Below are positions 63,915-64,000 of a stretch of 64,000 bases of DNA, in pieces. The stretch comes from Rikenella microfusus DSM 15922 (GTDB lineage: Bacteria; Bacteroidota; Bacteroidia; Bacteroidales; Rikenellaceae), in the NCBI RefSeq assembly GCF_000427365.1, contig NZ_KE386488.1:558001-622000 (forward strand), written 5' to 3'. The notes beneath the pieces are model-generated. The model did not search any database. It worked only from the letters and a program-made list of their open reading frames with translations, and was not told the DNA's origin. Made by a program: the position numbers and the translations under genes. The number at the start of each line of letters is the position of its first letter. Position 1 is the first letter of the stretch.

Positions 63915-64000
63915 TCACCGGATGAAACTCGTCCGTACCGCCTCTTCCCTTTCCGGAGCCGGTTCTCCGCCGTTTTTCAGGTTTTTCAGCATCCATACCA
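63915..64000 (-). CDS. Possible 3' end of a gene running off the window
   Basis: On the minus strand one frame reads VWMLKNLKNGGEPAPEREEAVRTSFIR before a stop at 63915. The charged, helical character looks like a genuine C-terminus, but 28 codons are too few to identify a family. The gap 63642-63914 holds only a degraded A/B-like start (ATTATATACTATTTTGC at 63654) and a weak 10-bp inverted repeat (63757/63809). Confidence 0.3.
   Translation of the reverse strand, partial: VWMLKNLKNGGEPAPEREEAVRTSFIR

Noticed and set aside
63680-63925. 81-codon plus-strand reading frame near the window end
   Set aside because: Arg/Thr-rich composition without domain, overlapping a degraded repeat.

Overview
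The window is a 64 kb chromosomal segment from a GC-rich member of the Bacteroidota, most like Alistipes/Rikenellaceae. The evidence is gene content (an NVEALA-type peptide beside a 6-bladed propeller lipoprotein, DUF5723, DUF1573, a HU-CCDC81 protein, META-domain lipoproteins, a eukaryote-like branching enzyme, a GH3-family protein), the TAnnTTTG -7 promoter motif upstream of many genes, and the lack of clear Shine-Dalgarno sites. The genus is inferred from gene style, not from a marker gene.

Layout. 1-4764: histidine biosynthesis (a hisC-hisB fusion cut by the window edge, then hisH-hisA-hisF-hisIE). 4909-10275: glycogen branching enzyme, a small lipoprotein and a ROK-family sugar kinase, separated by palindromic repeats. 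10404-10476: initiator tRNA-fMet, whose 3' end is the attachment site of a 7.3 kb AT-rich integrative element (about 10461-17814). The element carries a frameshifted tyrosine recombinase, a decayed helicase-like gene, an intact OLD-family ATPase/TOPRIM nuclease and small unknown genes including a four-helix membrane protein. 19189-25361 (minus strand): nitroreductase, sialidase, GH3 protein, sufE, DUF59/SufT-like protein, tpiA. 25795-34623: dapF, a HU-CCDC81 membrane protein, a secreted LamG/EEP phosphoesterase, an alpha/beta hydrolase, a small acidic protein and an NVEALA/propeller pair. 34627-48431: a frameshifted DUF1573 gene, DUF5723, a large lipoprotein, recG, a Ca2+ P-type ATPase, a DUF3108 protein and two META lipoproteins. 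48507-63641: ridA, a thioredoxin-like protein, mdh, a YeiH-type transporter, aroB, mutS, a D-2-hydroxyacid dehydrogenase, a catalytically dead serine-recombinase-like regulator next to a bactofilin, an acetyltransferase and an aldo/keto reductase.

Most genes are ordinary housekeeping genes. The unusual part is the intergenic DNA. Three kinds of non-coding repeat fill most gaps: (1) families A and B, about 150-175 bp, with long terminal inverted repeats ending in GGTAAGTATATACGAC or CCCGATTATATAC, often in head-to-tail clusters and as A/B hybrids; (2) family C, 137-401 bp, with GTTCGTTTATTTGT termini, each copy filling the whole gap between two co-oriented genes, two of them with a large central hairpin whose stem sequence differs while its pairing is kept; (3) family D, GC-rich modular mosaics joined by versions of the palindrome TTTAACCGTACGGTTAAA. 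No transposase for any of them is in the window. Terminal sequences of family A appear to supply promoter elements (dapF). The family C hairpins and the family D linker mosaics are the best candidates for something undescribed.
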